From JBKBIP01 sp046297495 (lineage in GTDB: Bacteria > Planctomycetota > Planctomycetia > Gemmatales > Gemmataceae): DNA of 64,000 nt. Positions 57,241-64,000 of the stretch are shown here, piece after piece. A program made the position numbers and the translations under genes. A model generated the notes under the pieces. It saw only the letters and a program-made list of their open reading frames with translations. It was not told where the DNA came from and searched no databases. The stretch covers positions 1-64,000 of the forward strand of contig JBKBIP010000031.1 in NCBI GenBank assembly GCA_046297495.1, read 5' to 3'. The first letter of the stretch is position 1; each line of letters starts with the position of its first letter.

Positions 57241-57285
57241 GCGGCAAGGACGGAAAGGAAGTCTTGCCGCATCGTTGCTTTTCAT
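57241..57285 (+). terminator. Possible terminator after the hydrolase gene
   Basis: GCGGCAAGGAC (57241-57251) pairs with GTCTTGCCGC (57261-57270) over 10 bp with one bulged G, followed by ATCGTTGCTTTTCATT, only moderately T-rich. About 55 bp after the stop codon. Confidence 0.4.
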
Positions 57286-57563
57286 TGTTCCATTCTACTT
57301 CACCCCCCCATATCCCTCAAACAAGTGTTTGAAGTGGAATGAAACCGCTTCTCCATGCGGCGGCGGTGTTAATCGGTTATCGGGTCAACGAGAGAAAGAA
57401 TGACTTGGAATCCAAAAAACAGGAATTTTAGTGTACAAATGTATTATATCAAGCACAGGACGAAGACATCAAGCGTGCGTTTTGCGCCCGGTGCGTGAAC
57501 CGAGGAATCCCAAGCCCCGCAACGGACCTGTTCTTTCGTAGTTTGGGGGATTAACATGAGGGC
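57286..57563. other. Intergenic region upstream of the XRE regulator
   Basis: Contains an imperfect inverted repeat CATTCTACTTCA/TGAAGTGGAATG (57291-57341) enclosing CAAACAAGTGTTTG, an AT-rich stretch around 57425-57455 that could hold a promoter, and a right-arm half-copy of the dispersed palindrome (GTGCGTGAACCGAGG at 57491). No gene seen. Confidence 0.4.
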
Positions 57564-58133
57564 ATGAACGGTTCCGTTTCGTCAAATTCCCTGGATTTGT
57601 GCGGCAAGATAGCCCGTCTGGTCGAGGAGCGCGGCTGGAATCAGGAAGATTTCGCCCGCATCGCCCATATCAACCGGCACACCGCCCGAACCATCATGCA
57701 AGGCAATCATCGGCTGCGCAACGTGACCGTGAGCCGATGCGCCAAAGCGCTGGGGCTGCCGGTGATCGACTTGCGCACCCTACCGCTGGAACAGCTGCTG
57801 CCGCGGCTGCGCGACGGCGCGACATCTGACGAGGAGGTGTTGCGCCAACGGCTGGACCAGGCCACCCAACCCGAATTAATCAGTTGGCTGGAGCGCAATC
57901 CCGAACGGGCGGCGCGGCTCACCGACGAGGACATGGACGAGCTGTTCTCCTTGCAAGGGACAGGCGGGCCGCTGACACGCATGGGGGTCGAACATTTTGT
58001 CTCCCTCATCGAGCGCAAGCGCCGACTCATCGAAAAGGTCCATGCCGTCGCCAACACCGAATACATCGAATTGTTGGAGCAGATGGTGCAGCTGATGTAC
58101 GAGAAGATTCAGCCCTACGCGGATCGGCAGTGA
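57564..58133 (+). CDS. XRE-family helix-turn-helix transcriptional regulator
   Basis: 189 residues. The N-terminal HTH is clear: LCGKIARLVEERGWNQEDFARIAHINRHTARTIMQG (read in parts, about residues 12-50), the Cro/C1-type scaffold with recognition helix HINRHTARTIM. The rest is helical and unfamiliar: LRQRLDQATQPELISWLERNPERAARL and a C-terminal helix YIELLEQMVQLMYEKIQPYADRQ. Similar HTH-plus-helical proteins occur in many Planctomycetes. Its targets are unknown; the aat gene follows after 53 bp and may be co-transcribed. Confidence 0.85.
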   Translation: MNGSVSSNSLDLCGKIARLVEERGWNQEDFARIAHINRHTARTIMQGNHRLRNVTVSRCAKALGLPVIDLRTLPLEQLLPRLRDGATSDEEVLRQRLDQATQPELISWLERNPERAARLTDEDMDELFSLQGTGGPLTRMGVEHFVSLIERKRRLIEKVHAVANTEYIELLEQMVQLMYEKIQPYADRQ

Positions 58134-58143
58134 CTATAAATAG

Positions 58144-58186
58144 TCATCATTTGTCTCACGTAGGGAGCGCGGGCGCGAAACGATGA
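58144..58186. repeat. Dispersed intergenic palindrome, imperfect copy
   Basis: TCATCATTTGTCTC and GGCGCGAAACGATGA as partially complementary arms in the short gap between the XRE and aat genes. The right arm ends at the aat start codon. Confidence 0.45.
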
Positions 58187-58963
58187 ATGAAACACCCAGA
58201 ACGAACAGGTGAAATCGCGGCTCCCGTCTTTCGGCTGCGCACCCCATCGCTAGAATGGATGTGGCGCACGGGGCGGACAACCCCACGCCGGTACCCGCTT
58301 TTCCTTTCCCCAACGCGACGCATGGTTTTTGGTTCTTTCTTCGATCCTGAATCCGCCGATGAACATGGCTTGGTAGCTCTCGGCGGCGACTTGCGGCCGG
58401 AGCGGTTGTTGTACGCTTACCGGCGGGGGGTGTTTCCCTGGTATGATGAGGGGTATCCCATCTGCTGGTGGTCGCCGGACCCACGCGCCATCTTCGAGCT
58501 GGACGGCTTGCATGTCTCGCGCCGTTTGCGGCGCACGGTGTGTTCTGGACGATTCACCGTCACAATCAACCACGATTTCGCCGCCGTCATCCGCGGTTGC
58601 GCGGATCGGCCCGACAGCGGCACCTGGATCATGCCAGAGATGATCACCGCTTACGAACGCTTACACCATCTGGGACATGCGCATAGCGTTGAAGTTTGGC
58701 GCGCGTGCGAGCTGGTCGGCGGGCTGTACGGCGTGGCCGTCGGCGGGTTGTTCGCGGGGGAGTCGATGTTTTCGCGCCAGAGCGATGCGTCCAAGGTGGC
58801 TTTGGTTTTTCTGGTGGAACGGCTGCGGCAGCGCGGTTTTCAATTGTTCGACATCCAATTCCTGACGGCGCACACGGCCCGTTTGGGGGCGATTGAAATT
58901 CCCCGCGCGGACTATCTCCGCCGCCTGAAAAGCGCCCTACAATGTCCGGTGACGTTTATTTGA
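58187..58963 (+). CDS. aat: Leucyl/phenylalanyl-tRNA--protein transferase
   Basis: 258 residues. Family motifs are complete: DEHGLVALGGDLRPERLLYAYRRGVFPWY, WWSPDPRAIFEL, VSRRLRRTV, DRPDSGTWIMPEMITAYERLHHLGHAHSVEVW, GGLYGVAVGGLFAGESMFSRQSDASKVAL and FDIQFLTAHTARLGA. It adds Leu or Phe to N-terminal Arg or Lys of proteins, marking them for ClpAP degradation (N-degron pathway). The N-terminal about 40 residues before VFGSFFDPE are longer than usual, so a start inside the ORF is possible. Confidence 0.95.
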   Translation: MKHPERTGEIAAPVFRLRTPSLEWMWRTGRTTPRRYPLFLSPTRRMVFGSFFDPESADEHGLVALGGDLRPERLLYAYRRGVFPWYDEGYPICWWSPDPRAIFELDGLHVSRRLRRTVCSGRFTVTINHDFAAVIRGCADRPDSGTWIMPEMITAYERLHHLGHAHSVEVWRACELVGGLYGVAVGGLFAGESMFSRQSDASKVALVFLVERLRQRGFQLFDIQFLTAHTARLGAIEIPRADYLRRLKSALQCPVTFI

Positions 58964-59510
58964 CGCTTATACGCAGGGTGGCCGGGGCAGAGCGGAGTGA
59001 TGCCCCGGCGCGAAGGTGCTAGGGCTTCACTGCATTCGGCCCCGGCCAACCCGTCGAGTGCGTTCGTGAAACGATCATCCTAAGATGAACCACCATACCC
59101 AGCAAATGCCCGCATTTTAAGCAATAGTCGCTTATGACGATGGCGGACGGCGGGAACGTCGGATAGGAGCTCGCGCCCGGCGGAACAAATATCGATGGCG
59201 CAACTCCTGAATTGAAGAGAAGGTACGGCAACGAATGCCGCCAAAAAAGCAGAGTTTTCCGCCACTGGCCCCAAATTTGCTCTATGCCCTATTGGCTGCA
59301 AAGCCAGGGGAAGCATAGAGCCGTCCGGTCCGAACTGGCCATGGGAGAGGTGGTACAACGGTCCGGTGCGGCTCTTATTTTTTGTCTGCTCTGTTCCATT
59401 CCTCCCTTCGATTTTGTCGGCGGTCGTGGTATCCTAAGTGGTTGTACGGTATTTGCCTGTTGTTACCGTTTAAGATGATCCCAGAAGCCCTGTGCAGGTA
59501 GGGGGACATC
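58964..59510. other. Long intergenic region upstream of the secA paralogue
   Basis: Begins with a perfect 9-bp hairpin GCCGGGGCA/TGCCCCGGC (58981-59009), which may end aat transcription although no T-tract follows. A weak right-arm copy of the dispersed palindrome (TTCGTGAAACGATC, about 59064-59077) is present. The remaining roughly 400 bp contain short open frames on both strands without domains or ribosome-binding sites; I call none. Confidence 0.45.
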
Positions 59511-61532
59511 GTGAATGCCGCCGCTGTTCCGGTTTCATCGGTGGTCGCCGAGGAGCCAACCGCCGCCGAGCGTCTTAATTCGCCGCATCGCCTCGGTTCG
59601 CGCTGGTGGAATTACTTGAAAGCCATGTTCGGCTTGCCGTCGCAGAGGCGGTTGGCGTATGCCGCTTTGCAGGTGGATGCCATCCGCCATTGGGAGCGCG
59701 AAGCGAGCCGATTATCGGATGCCGATTTGAAATTGCGCGGCCAACATCTGCGGGGCCGGGCGCGCGGCGGCGAATCGCTCGACCGGCTCCTGCCCGAAGC
59801 TTTCGGCTTGGTCTCGGTGGCGGCGCAGCGCACCATCGGCTTGCGTCCCTTTGACGTGCAGCTGGCGGGGGGTGTCATCTTGCACCGCGGCGCCCTCGCC
59901 GAGCTGGCCACCGGCGAAGGGAAGACCCTCACCGCCTCCTTGCCCGCTTTCCTCAACGCCTTGCCCGGCAAAGGGGCCCACGTCACGACCGTCAACGACT
60001 ATCTGGCACGTCGCGACGCCGAGTGGATGAAGCCGATTTACGAGGCCCTGGGTTTGACCGTCGGCGTCTTGCAGATGCAAATGAGCGATCAGGACCGCCA
60101 TCAGGCCTATCGCCGCGACATCACCTATGGCACCGCCGCCGAGTTCGGCTTCGACTTCCTGCGCGACCGCCTCAAAGTCTCCAGTGACAAAAATCAGGCA
60201 CTCCCTTTCTGGATGCCGTGGACCCACGCCGACAGCTTCACGCGCCCGCTTGATCCACGCGTTCAGCGCGAGCATTACTTCGCCATCGTGGACGAAGCGG
60301 ATAGCATCTTCATCGACGAGGCGCGGACGCCGTTGATCATCAGCGCCGCCACGCGCCTGGCTTCGCCAGAAGAACAGGTGGTCTATCACTGGGCCAATGG
60401 CGTCGCCCAGCGGATGCAGCGCAATCTGCACTTCACCATCGATGAGAAAAAGGACAAGGTCGAGCTGACCGATGATGGCAAGCACTTGATCCGCTGGTCC
60501 AATCCGCCAGCAGGGCCACACTCGCACGCAATGGACAAGCTGCACGAGCACATCGAACGGGCCGTGCAAGCCAACCATCGCTATCGCCGCGATCAGCATT
60601 ACATGGTCGAGAATAATAAGGTAGTGATCATCGACGAATACACGGGCCGGCGCATGCCCGACCGCCACTGGCGCGATGGCTTGCACCAAGCGGTCGAGGC
60701 CAAGGAAGGGGTGCCCATCACCAAGGCCGCTGACCACGCCGCCCAGATCACCTTTCAAAGTTACTTCAAGTTGTACCGCAAACTATCGGGCATGACCGGC
60801 ACGGCCTGGCAAAATTTGTGGGAGATACGGCGCGTGTACAAAATTTGGGTGGTGCCCGTGCCAACCAATCGTCCCATCATCCGTCGGCAGCTGCCGGACC
60901 TCATTTATCCCACCGAGGATGCCAAGTTCGACGCCATCGTTGAGGACGTGCTGCGCCGCCGCGCCAAGGGGCAGCCGGTGTTGATCGGCACGCGCTCCGT
61001 GGACAAATCGGAGAAGTTGAGCGAGCGGTTCCGCCAAGCCGGCGTCGAACATAGCGTGCTCAACGCCCGGCAGCACGAAAAGGAAGCGGCCGTCGTGACC
61101 CAAGCTGGCCAGCCGGGACGGGTGACTATCGCCACCAACATGGCCGGTCGCGGTACTGACATCAAGCTGGGGGAGGGGGTCGCCGAGGCGGGGGGGCTGC
61201 ACGTCTTGGGCACCGAGCGCCACGACGCCCGCCGCGTGGACCGCCAGTTGGCCGGGCGCTGCGGCCGTCAAGGAGACCCTGGCAGCTGTCAGTTTTTCCT
61301 GTCCCTGGAAGACGAATTGCTGGAAGGTCTCGGCCCGGAGCGCCAGGAAGCCTTGCGCCAGCTCGGCGCGCGCGGCAGCAACGTCGAATGGCAAAAGTAT
61401 GCCAAACAATTCCTCCGCGCCCAGCGCCGCGTCGAGCGCCGCCATCGCCGCCAGCGCGTCGATCTGATGATCTACGAAAAACACCGGATGGAAGTCCTGA
61501 AGGACCTCGGCGCCGATCCCTACGTGGATTAG
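59511..61532 (+). CDS. SecA paralogue (short, accessory-type SecA ATPase)
   Basis: 673 residues from GTG 59511, with GGGGGA 6 bp upstream. The motor is complete: Walker A ATGEGKTLTA (about 133), TVNDYLARRDAEWM, TYGTAAEFGFDFLRD, VDEADSIFIDEARTPLIIS, the preprotein-binding region (QVVYHWANGVAQRM), FQSYFKLYRKLSGMTGTA, TNMAGRGTDIKLG and GRCGRQGDPGSCQFFLSLEDEL. The protein ends soon after the first part of the scaffold domain, so it lacks the helical wing and the zinc-binding tail of housekeeping SecA (about 830-1,000 residues or more). It is thus an accessory SecA, as found in many Planctomycetes beside a full-length copy. Its substrates are unknown; the secretion-rich genome context is compatible with a specialised export role. 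Confidence 0.9.
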   Translation: MNAAAVPVSSVVAEEPTAAERLNSPHRLGSRWWNYLKAMFGLPSQRRLAYAALQVDAIRHWEREASRLSDADLKLRGQHLRGRARGGESLDRLLPEAFGLVSVAAQRTIGLRPFDVQLAGGVILHRGALAELATGEGKTLTASLPAFLNALPGKGAHVTTVNDYLARRDAEWMKPIYEALGLTVGVLQMQMSDQDRHQAYRRDITYGTAAEFGFDFLRDRLKVSSDKNQALPFWMPWTHADSFTRPLDPRVQREHYFAIVDEADSIFIDEARTPLIISAATRLASPEEQVVYHWANGVAQRMQRNLHFTIDEKKDKVELTDDGKHLIRWSNPPAGPHSHAMDKLHEHIERAVQANHRYRRDQHYMVENNKVVIIDEYTGRRMPDRHWRDGLHQAVEAKEGVPITKAADHAAQITFQSYFKLYRKLSGMTGTAWQNLWEIRRVYKIWVVPVPTNRPIIRRQLPDLIYPTEDAKFDAIVEDVLRRRAKGQPVLIGTRSVDKSEKLSERFRQAGVEHSVLNARQHEKEAAVVTQAGQPGRVTIATNMAGRGTDIKLGEGVAEAGGLHVLGTERHDARRVDRQLAGRCGRQGDPGSCQFFLSLEDELLEGLGPERQEALRQLGARGSNVEWQKYAKQFLRAQRRVERRHRRQRVDLMIYEKHRMEVLKDLGADPYVD

Positions 61533-61813
61533 AGCGCCCTGAAGATGCCACCGAGCACGCAGAGCGAGTCAGTGCGGCGCTGGCTCGCGCTGCATGCTCC
61601 TATGATGTTCTTTCGTGCCAAGGCGGACCTCGCCGTTATTTCTCATACTCCCGCTACAATTCTTGCCACGCTTCCAACCCGTCGCGTGAACACCTCGATA
61701 CTTCCTGCCCATGCCAGTTCCTCGCCGTCATAAGCCGGCGATTCCCGATAATGATGAGGAAGAGTATGATGCTACTTCCATCGCTCCATCTTTCCAAGAA
61801 AGGAACCTGACCC

Positions 61814-63076
61814 ATGAGCAAGGGATTGCTTGTCCGGTTCGTGGTGGGGGTGACACTGATCACTACCCTGGGGGCCGTCCCGGCGAAGGCTGCCGAGACG
61901 GTGGATTACGCGGGTGTTGACGATCAAGCAGGATGCGCGGCGGAGGCGTGGGCGTCCCCCCCTGTCTGTCTGTTTCCCTGCGAGCATATGCCTTGTAAAT
62001 TTTGGGTGACGGCAGAGTACCTGCTGTGGTGGGTGAAGGATGCCCCGCTGCCGGTGCCGTTGGTCACGACGGGGCCGCTCACCAGTACCGATCCCACTGC
62101 CCGGCCGGGCATCCTAGGAGAAGCGGGTACGCAAATTCTCATGGGGGGAGACAGCCAGAACATGGGTACCTTCTCCGGCGGCCGGTTCTTCGCGGGCTGG
62201 TGGCTGGACAATGCCCAGACGTGCGGCCTGGAAGGGGGGTACTTCTTCCTGGGACGGCGCACGGCGTCGCAGAGCATTGCCTCCCTGGGCGTCCCACCGT
62301 TGTCCATCCCTTTTTTCAATCCGATCACCAATCAGGAAGACACCACCGGCTTGGCGGTTCCCGTCGGTATCGGTTTCTCCGGCGTGGGCGTCCTGGAATC
62401 GTCCACCTTCTTGCAAGGGGCGGAGCTGAATGGCTTGGTCAACCTCAGCAAGCGTTGCCGTCTGGACCTAATCGGCGGCTTTCGCTACCTGAACTTGGAT
62501 GAACGCTTGAGCTTCGTGACGGACAGCACCAATCGCCCGCCGCTGCCTCCCGATGTCTTCGTCACTAAAGACCGCTTCCGCACGGATAACGACTTCTACG
62601 GCGGTCAGCTGGGGCTACGAACTGGCTACCGTCATGGATGGTGGGACGTGTCTGGGTTGGTCAAGGTCGCTTTGGGCGGCGTCCAGCAGCGGACCAATAT
62701 CCGAGGTATCTTGGTGACGAATGACTTCACCGACTTCGGCCCGGTGCAGGCGTTCCCTGCCGGCTACCTGGGACTGCCGACGAACAACGGCGTTCATAGC
62801 CGCAACCGCTTCGCCGTGGTGCCGGAAGTCAACCTGAACGTCGGCTGCGAACCCGTGGACGGCATCCGCTTCTTCGCGGGCTACACCTTCTTGTACATCA
62901 GCTCGGTGGCCCGTCCCGGCGACCAGATCGACCGCGTGATCAATCCTTCGCAAGGCCCTGGTTTCACCGGCATTCCCTCGACAGAGCTAGTTGGCCCCGC
63001 CCGTCCCACTTACTTGGGAGCTAGTAGCGGCTTCTGGGCGCAAGGTCTCAACTTCGGGTTGGAAGTGCGCTATTGA
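61814..63076 (+). CDS. BBP7-like outer-membrane beta-barrel protein
   Basis: 420 residues; AAGGAA precedes the ATG. Signal peptide: GLLVRFVVGVTLITTLGAVPAKA. The mature protein opens with a Cys-containing segment (CLFPCEHMPCKFWVTAEYLLWWVKD), then LPVPLVTTGP and GGDSQNMGTFSGGRFFAGWWLD, followed by alternating amphipathic strands (LDLIGGFRYLNLDERLSF, GGQLGLRTGYRHGWWDVSGLVKVALGG) and a terminal aromatic-ending strand FGLEVRY. This is the pattern of the planctomycete BBP7 family of outer-membrane barrels. It probably forms a pore or structural outer-membrane component. Confidence 0.85.
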   Translation: MSKGLLVRFVVGVTLITTLGAVPAKAAETVDYAGVDDQAGCAAEAWASPPVCLFPCEHMPCKFWVTAEYLLWWVKDAPLPVPLVTTGPLTSTDPTARPGILGEAGTQILMGGDSQNMGTFSGGRFFAGWWLDNAQTCGLEGGYFFLGRRTASQSIASLGVPPLSIPFFNPITNQEDTTGLAVPVGIGFSGVGVLESSTFLQGAELNGLVNLSKRCRLDLIGGFRYLNLDERLSFVTDSTNRPPLPPDVFVTKDRFRTDNDFYGGQLGLRTGYRHGWWDVSGLVKVALGGVQQRTNIRGILVTNDFTDFGPVQAFPAGYLGLPTNNGVHSRNRFAVVPEVNLNVGCEPVDGIRFFAGYTFLYISSVARPGDQIDRVINPSQGPGFTGIPSTELVGPARPTYLGASSGFWAQGLNFGLEVRY

Positions 63077-63099
63077 GAAAAGTGCATGGTTAGGGATTT

Positions 63100-63139
63100 A
63101 TCGTTTCGCGCGCACTGCCAGCTTGCCGCGCGAAACGAT
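63100..63139. repeat. Dispersed intergenic palindrome, strong copy
   Basis: Perfect 13-bp arms ATCGTTTCGCGCG and CGCGCGAAACGAT around 14 nt, between the BBP7-like and DUF1080 genes and just upstream of the candidate DUF1080 promoter. Confidence 0.75.
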
Positions 63140-63177
63140 TCATCCATCCGTCTTTCCGAAAAATCCTCTCTTCCTGA

Positions 63178-63206
63178 TTGATCCGCCGCGCATTTCCTCT
63201 TACAAT
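63178..63206 (+). promoter_or_regulatory. Candidate promoter of the DUF1080 gene
   Basis: TTGATC (63178-63183), 17-bp spacer, TACAAT (63201-63206). Predicted start near 63213, about 70 nt before ATG 63285. Confidence 0.4.
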
Positions 63207-63284
63207 CCTACGCGCCTGGTCTTGGCCGCCAGAGGGGTGGTCGAGAACCAGGTGGAAGGTCGTTTTCCCCAAGGAGAAACTTTC

Positions 63285-63908
63285 ATGCGTTTTTCGACCG
63301 TGCGTTCATTGGCCGGGTTGGCTGTCGCCGCCCTGTTGTTCACCTCCGCTTTTGCCGCCGATGACGGCTTCAAGCCGCTGTTCAATGGCAAGGACTTCAC
63401 CGGCTTTGATTTCGTGATGAGCGGCAGCGCCGATCCCGCCAAGACTTGGTCGGTCAAGGATGGCGTCATCGACTGCACCGGCAAGCCTAACGGCTACATC
63501 GTCACCAAGGATTCGTACAGCAACTACGTGCTGCAAGTGGACATTCGCTATCCCGAACAAGCCGGCAATAGCGGCTTCCTGATCAACTGCACCGGCGATC
63601 CCAAGGTCTGGCCGACCTGCATCGAAGTGCAGGGACACTACAACAGCATCTGCGCCATCTTCCCCATCGGCGGCGCCAAAGGCCCCCGGCCCCCGGTGGA
63701 TGAGGCCGCCCGCAAGAAGGCCATCAAGCCGCACAACGAATGGAATACCGTGGAAATTCGCGTTCAGAATGGCGCCATCACGTCCATGCTCAACGGCGTC
63801 AAAATTTGCGAGAGCGAGCCGTATGAACTGAAGAAAGGCCCCATCGGCTTCCAATCCGAAGGGGTGCCAGTCCAATTCCGTAACATGCGCATCAAGGAAT
63901 TGAATTAG
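63285..63908 (+). CDS. Exported DUF1080 (3-keto-disaccharide hydrolase-like) protein
   Basis: 207 residues from ATG 63285, with AAGGAG at 63271-63276; the open frame upstream to 62991 lies in the preceding gene. Signal peptide: STVRSLAGLAVAALLFTSAFA. The domain opens with DGFKPLFNGKDFTGFDFV, then WSVKDGVIDCTGKPNGYIVTK, YVLQVDIRYPEQAGNSGFLIN and WNTVEIRVQNGAITSMLNGV, ending IGFQSEGVPVQFRNMRIKEL. This is the concanavalin-like DUF1080 fold, abundant in Planctomycetes; characterised members hydrolyse 3-keto-disaccharides, but here the substrate is only inferred. Confidence 0.93.
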   Translation: MRFSTVRSLAGLAVAALLFTSAFAADDGFKPLFNGKDFTGFDFVMSGSADPAKTWSVKDGVIDCTGKPNGYIVTKDSYSNYVLQVDIRYPEQAGNSGFLINCTGDPKVWPTCIEVQGHYNSICAIFPIGGAKGPRPPVDEAARKKAIKPHNEWNTVEIRVQNGAITSMLNGVKICESEPYELKKGPIGFQSEGVPVQFRNMRIKELN

Positions 63909-63923
63909 CAAATAATTTGATTA

Positions 63924-63990
63924 GGCGGGCGGGGGGCGTAAGCTTCCCGGTTCTTCCGAGTAACCGGGGGCCTGACGGCTCCCGCTCGCT
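63924..63990. repeat. Palindromic element, full intergenic copy
   Basis: Left half GGCGGGCGGGGGGCGTAAGC with CCCGGTT, spacer, right half AACCGGGGGCCTGACGG with CTCCCGCTCGCT; the halves are inverted relative to each other. The same two-half design is inside the kinase gene (626-691), and the right half is inside leuS (49771-49799). It lies just after the DUF1080 stop. Confidence 0.65.
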
Positions 63991-64000
63991 GCTATCCTTT

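Overview
The window looks like a Planctomycetota chromosome fragment, most likely from the Gemmatales/Gemmataceae. That call is inferred from gene families, not from a marker gene. They include an ECF sigma factor next to a WD40 Ser/Thr kinase, a PVC-type membrane dehydrogenase with a CxxCH cytochrome domain, a BBP7-like outer-membrane protein, a TIGR03067-like small protein, a DUF1080 protein, and a 3,093-residue Gly-rich surface protein with an LExxExRxxP-type N-terminus. DNA is GC-rich throughout. A run of exactly 100 N (2385-2484) shows this is a scaffolded draft, probably a metagenome bin.

Layout. 1-3063 (minus): ECF sigma factor, then a kinase with a zinc-finger-like N-terminus, one TM segment and WD40 repeats (cut by the window edge). 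3382-7242 (plus): a secreted alpha/beta hydrolase, an STN/secretin-like exported protein, an unknown protein, and a thioredoxin/CxxCH/PDZ protein whose frame is interrupted only by a TGA inside a CxxUxxC-like motif. 7394-9598: recD2 helicase. 9886-18624: a tight four-gene operon of ABC ATPase, permease, GldG-like auxiliary protein and a nine-unit DUF4340 protein. 18863-23094 (minus): aminotransferase, PgpH-like 7TM-HD phosphodiesterase, PhoH. 23220-28273: VOC protein, HEAT protein, PVC cytochrome dehydrogenase. 28982-38263 (minus): the giant repeat protein with its own terminator and candidate promoter. 38910-47529: degenerate LarA-like protein, YgfZ/GcvT-like protein, CPBP protease, trpC, GT87-like membrane protein, tilS, cysteine desulfurase. 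47396-48156 (minus): a Phd/VapB antitoxin with a VapC toxin broken by a nonsense codon. 48712-51742: IS110-like remnant and leuS. 52016-63908 (mostly plus): toroid-repeat protein, TIGR03067-like protein, cbiET (minus), hydrolase, XRE regulator, aat, a short SecA paralogue, BBP7-like protein, DUF1080 protein.

Most interesting signals. (1) The gene at 6016-7242 is a strong selenoprotein candidate. The TGA at 6181 sits between two cysteines of a thioredoxin-like motif. It is followed 26 nt later by an 8-bp hairpin with a GGU apical loop whose GCAGGU-UGC tip resembles the E. coli fdhF SECIS. (2) A GC-rich palindromic element occurs intergenically (63924-63990) and, in frame, inside the kinase (626-691) and leuS (49771-49799) genes, as a protein-coding palindrome. 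(3) A second, dispersed palindrome with ATCGGTTCGCGC arms recurs in many intergenic regions, usually 35-160 bp upstream of start codons. No rRNA, tRNA or CRISPR array was recognised.
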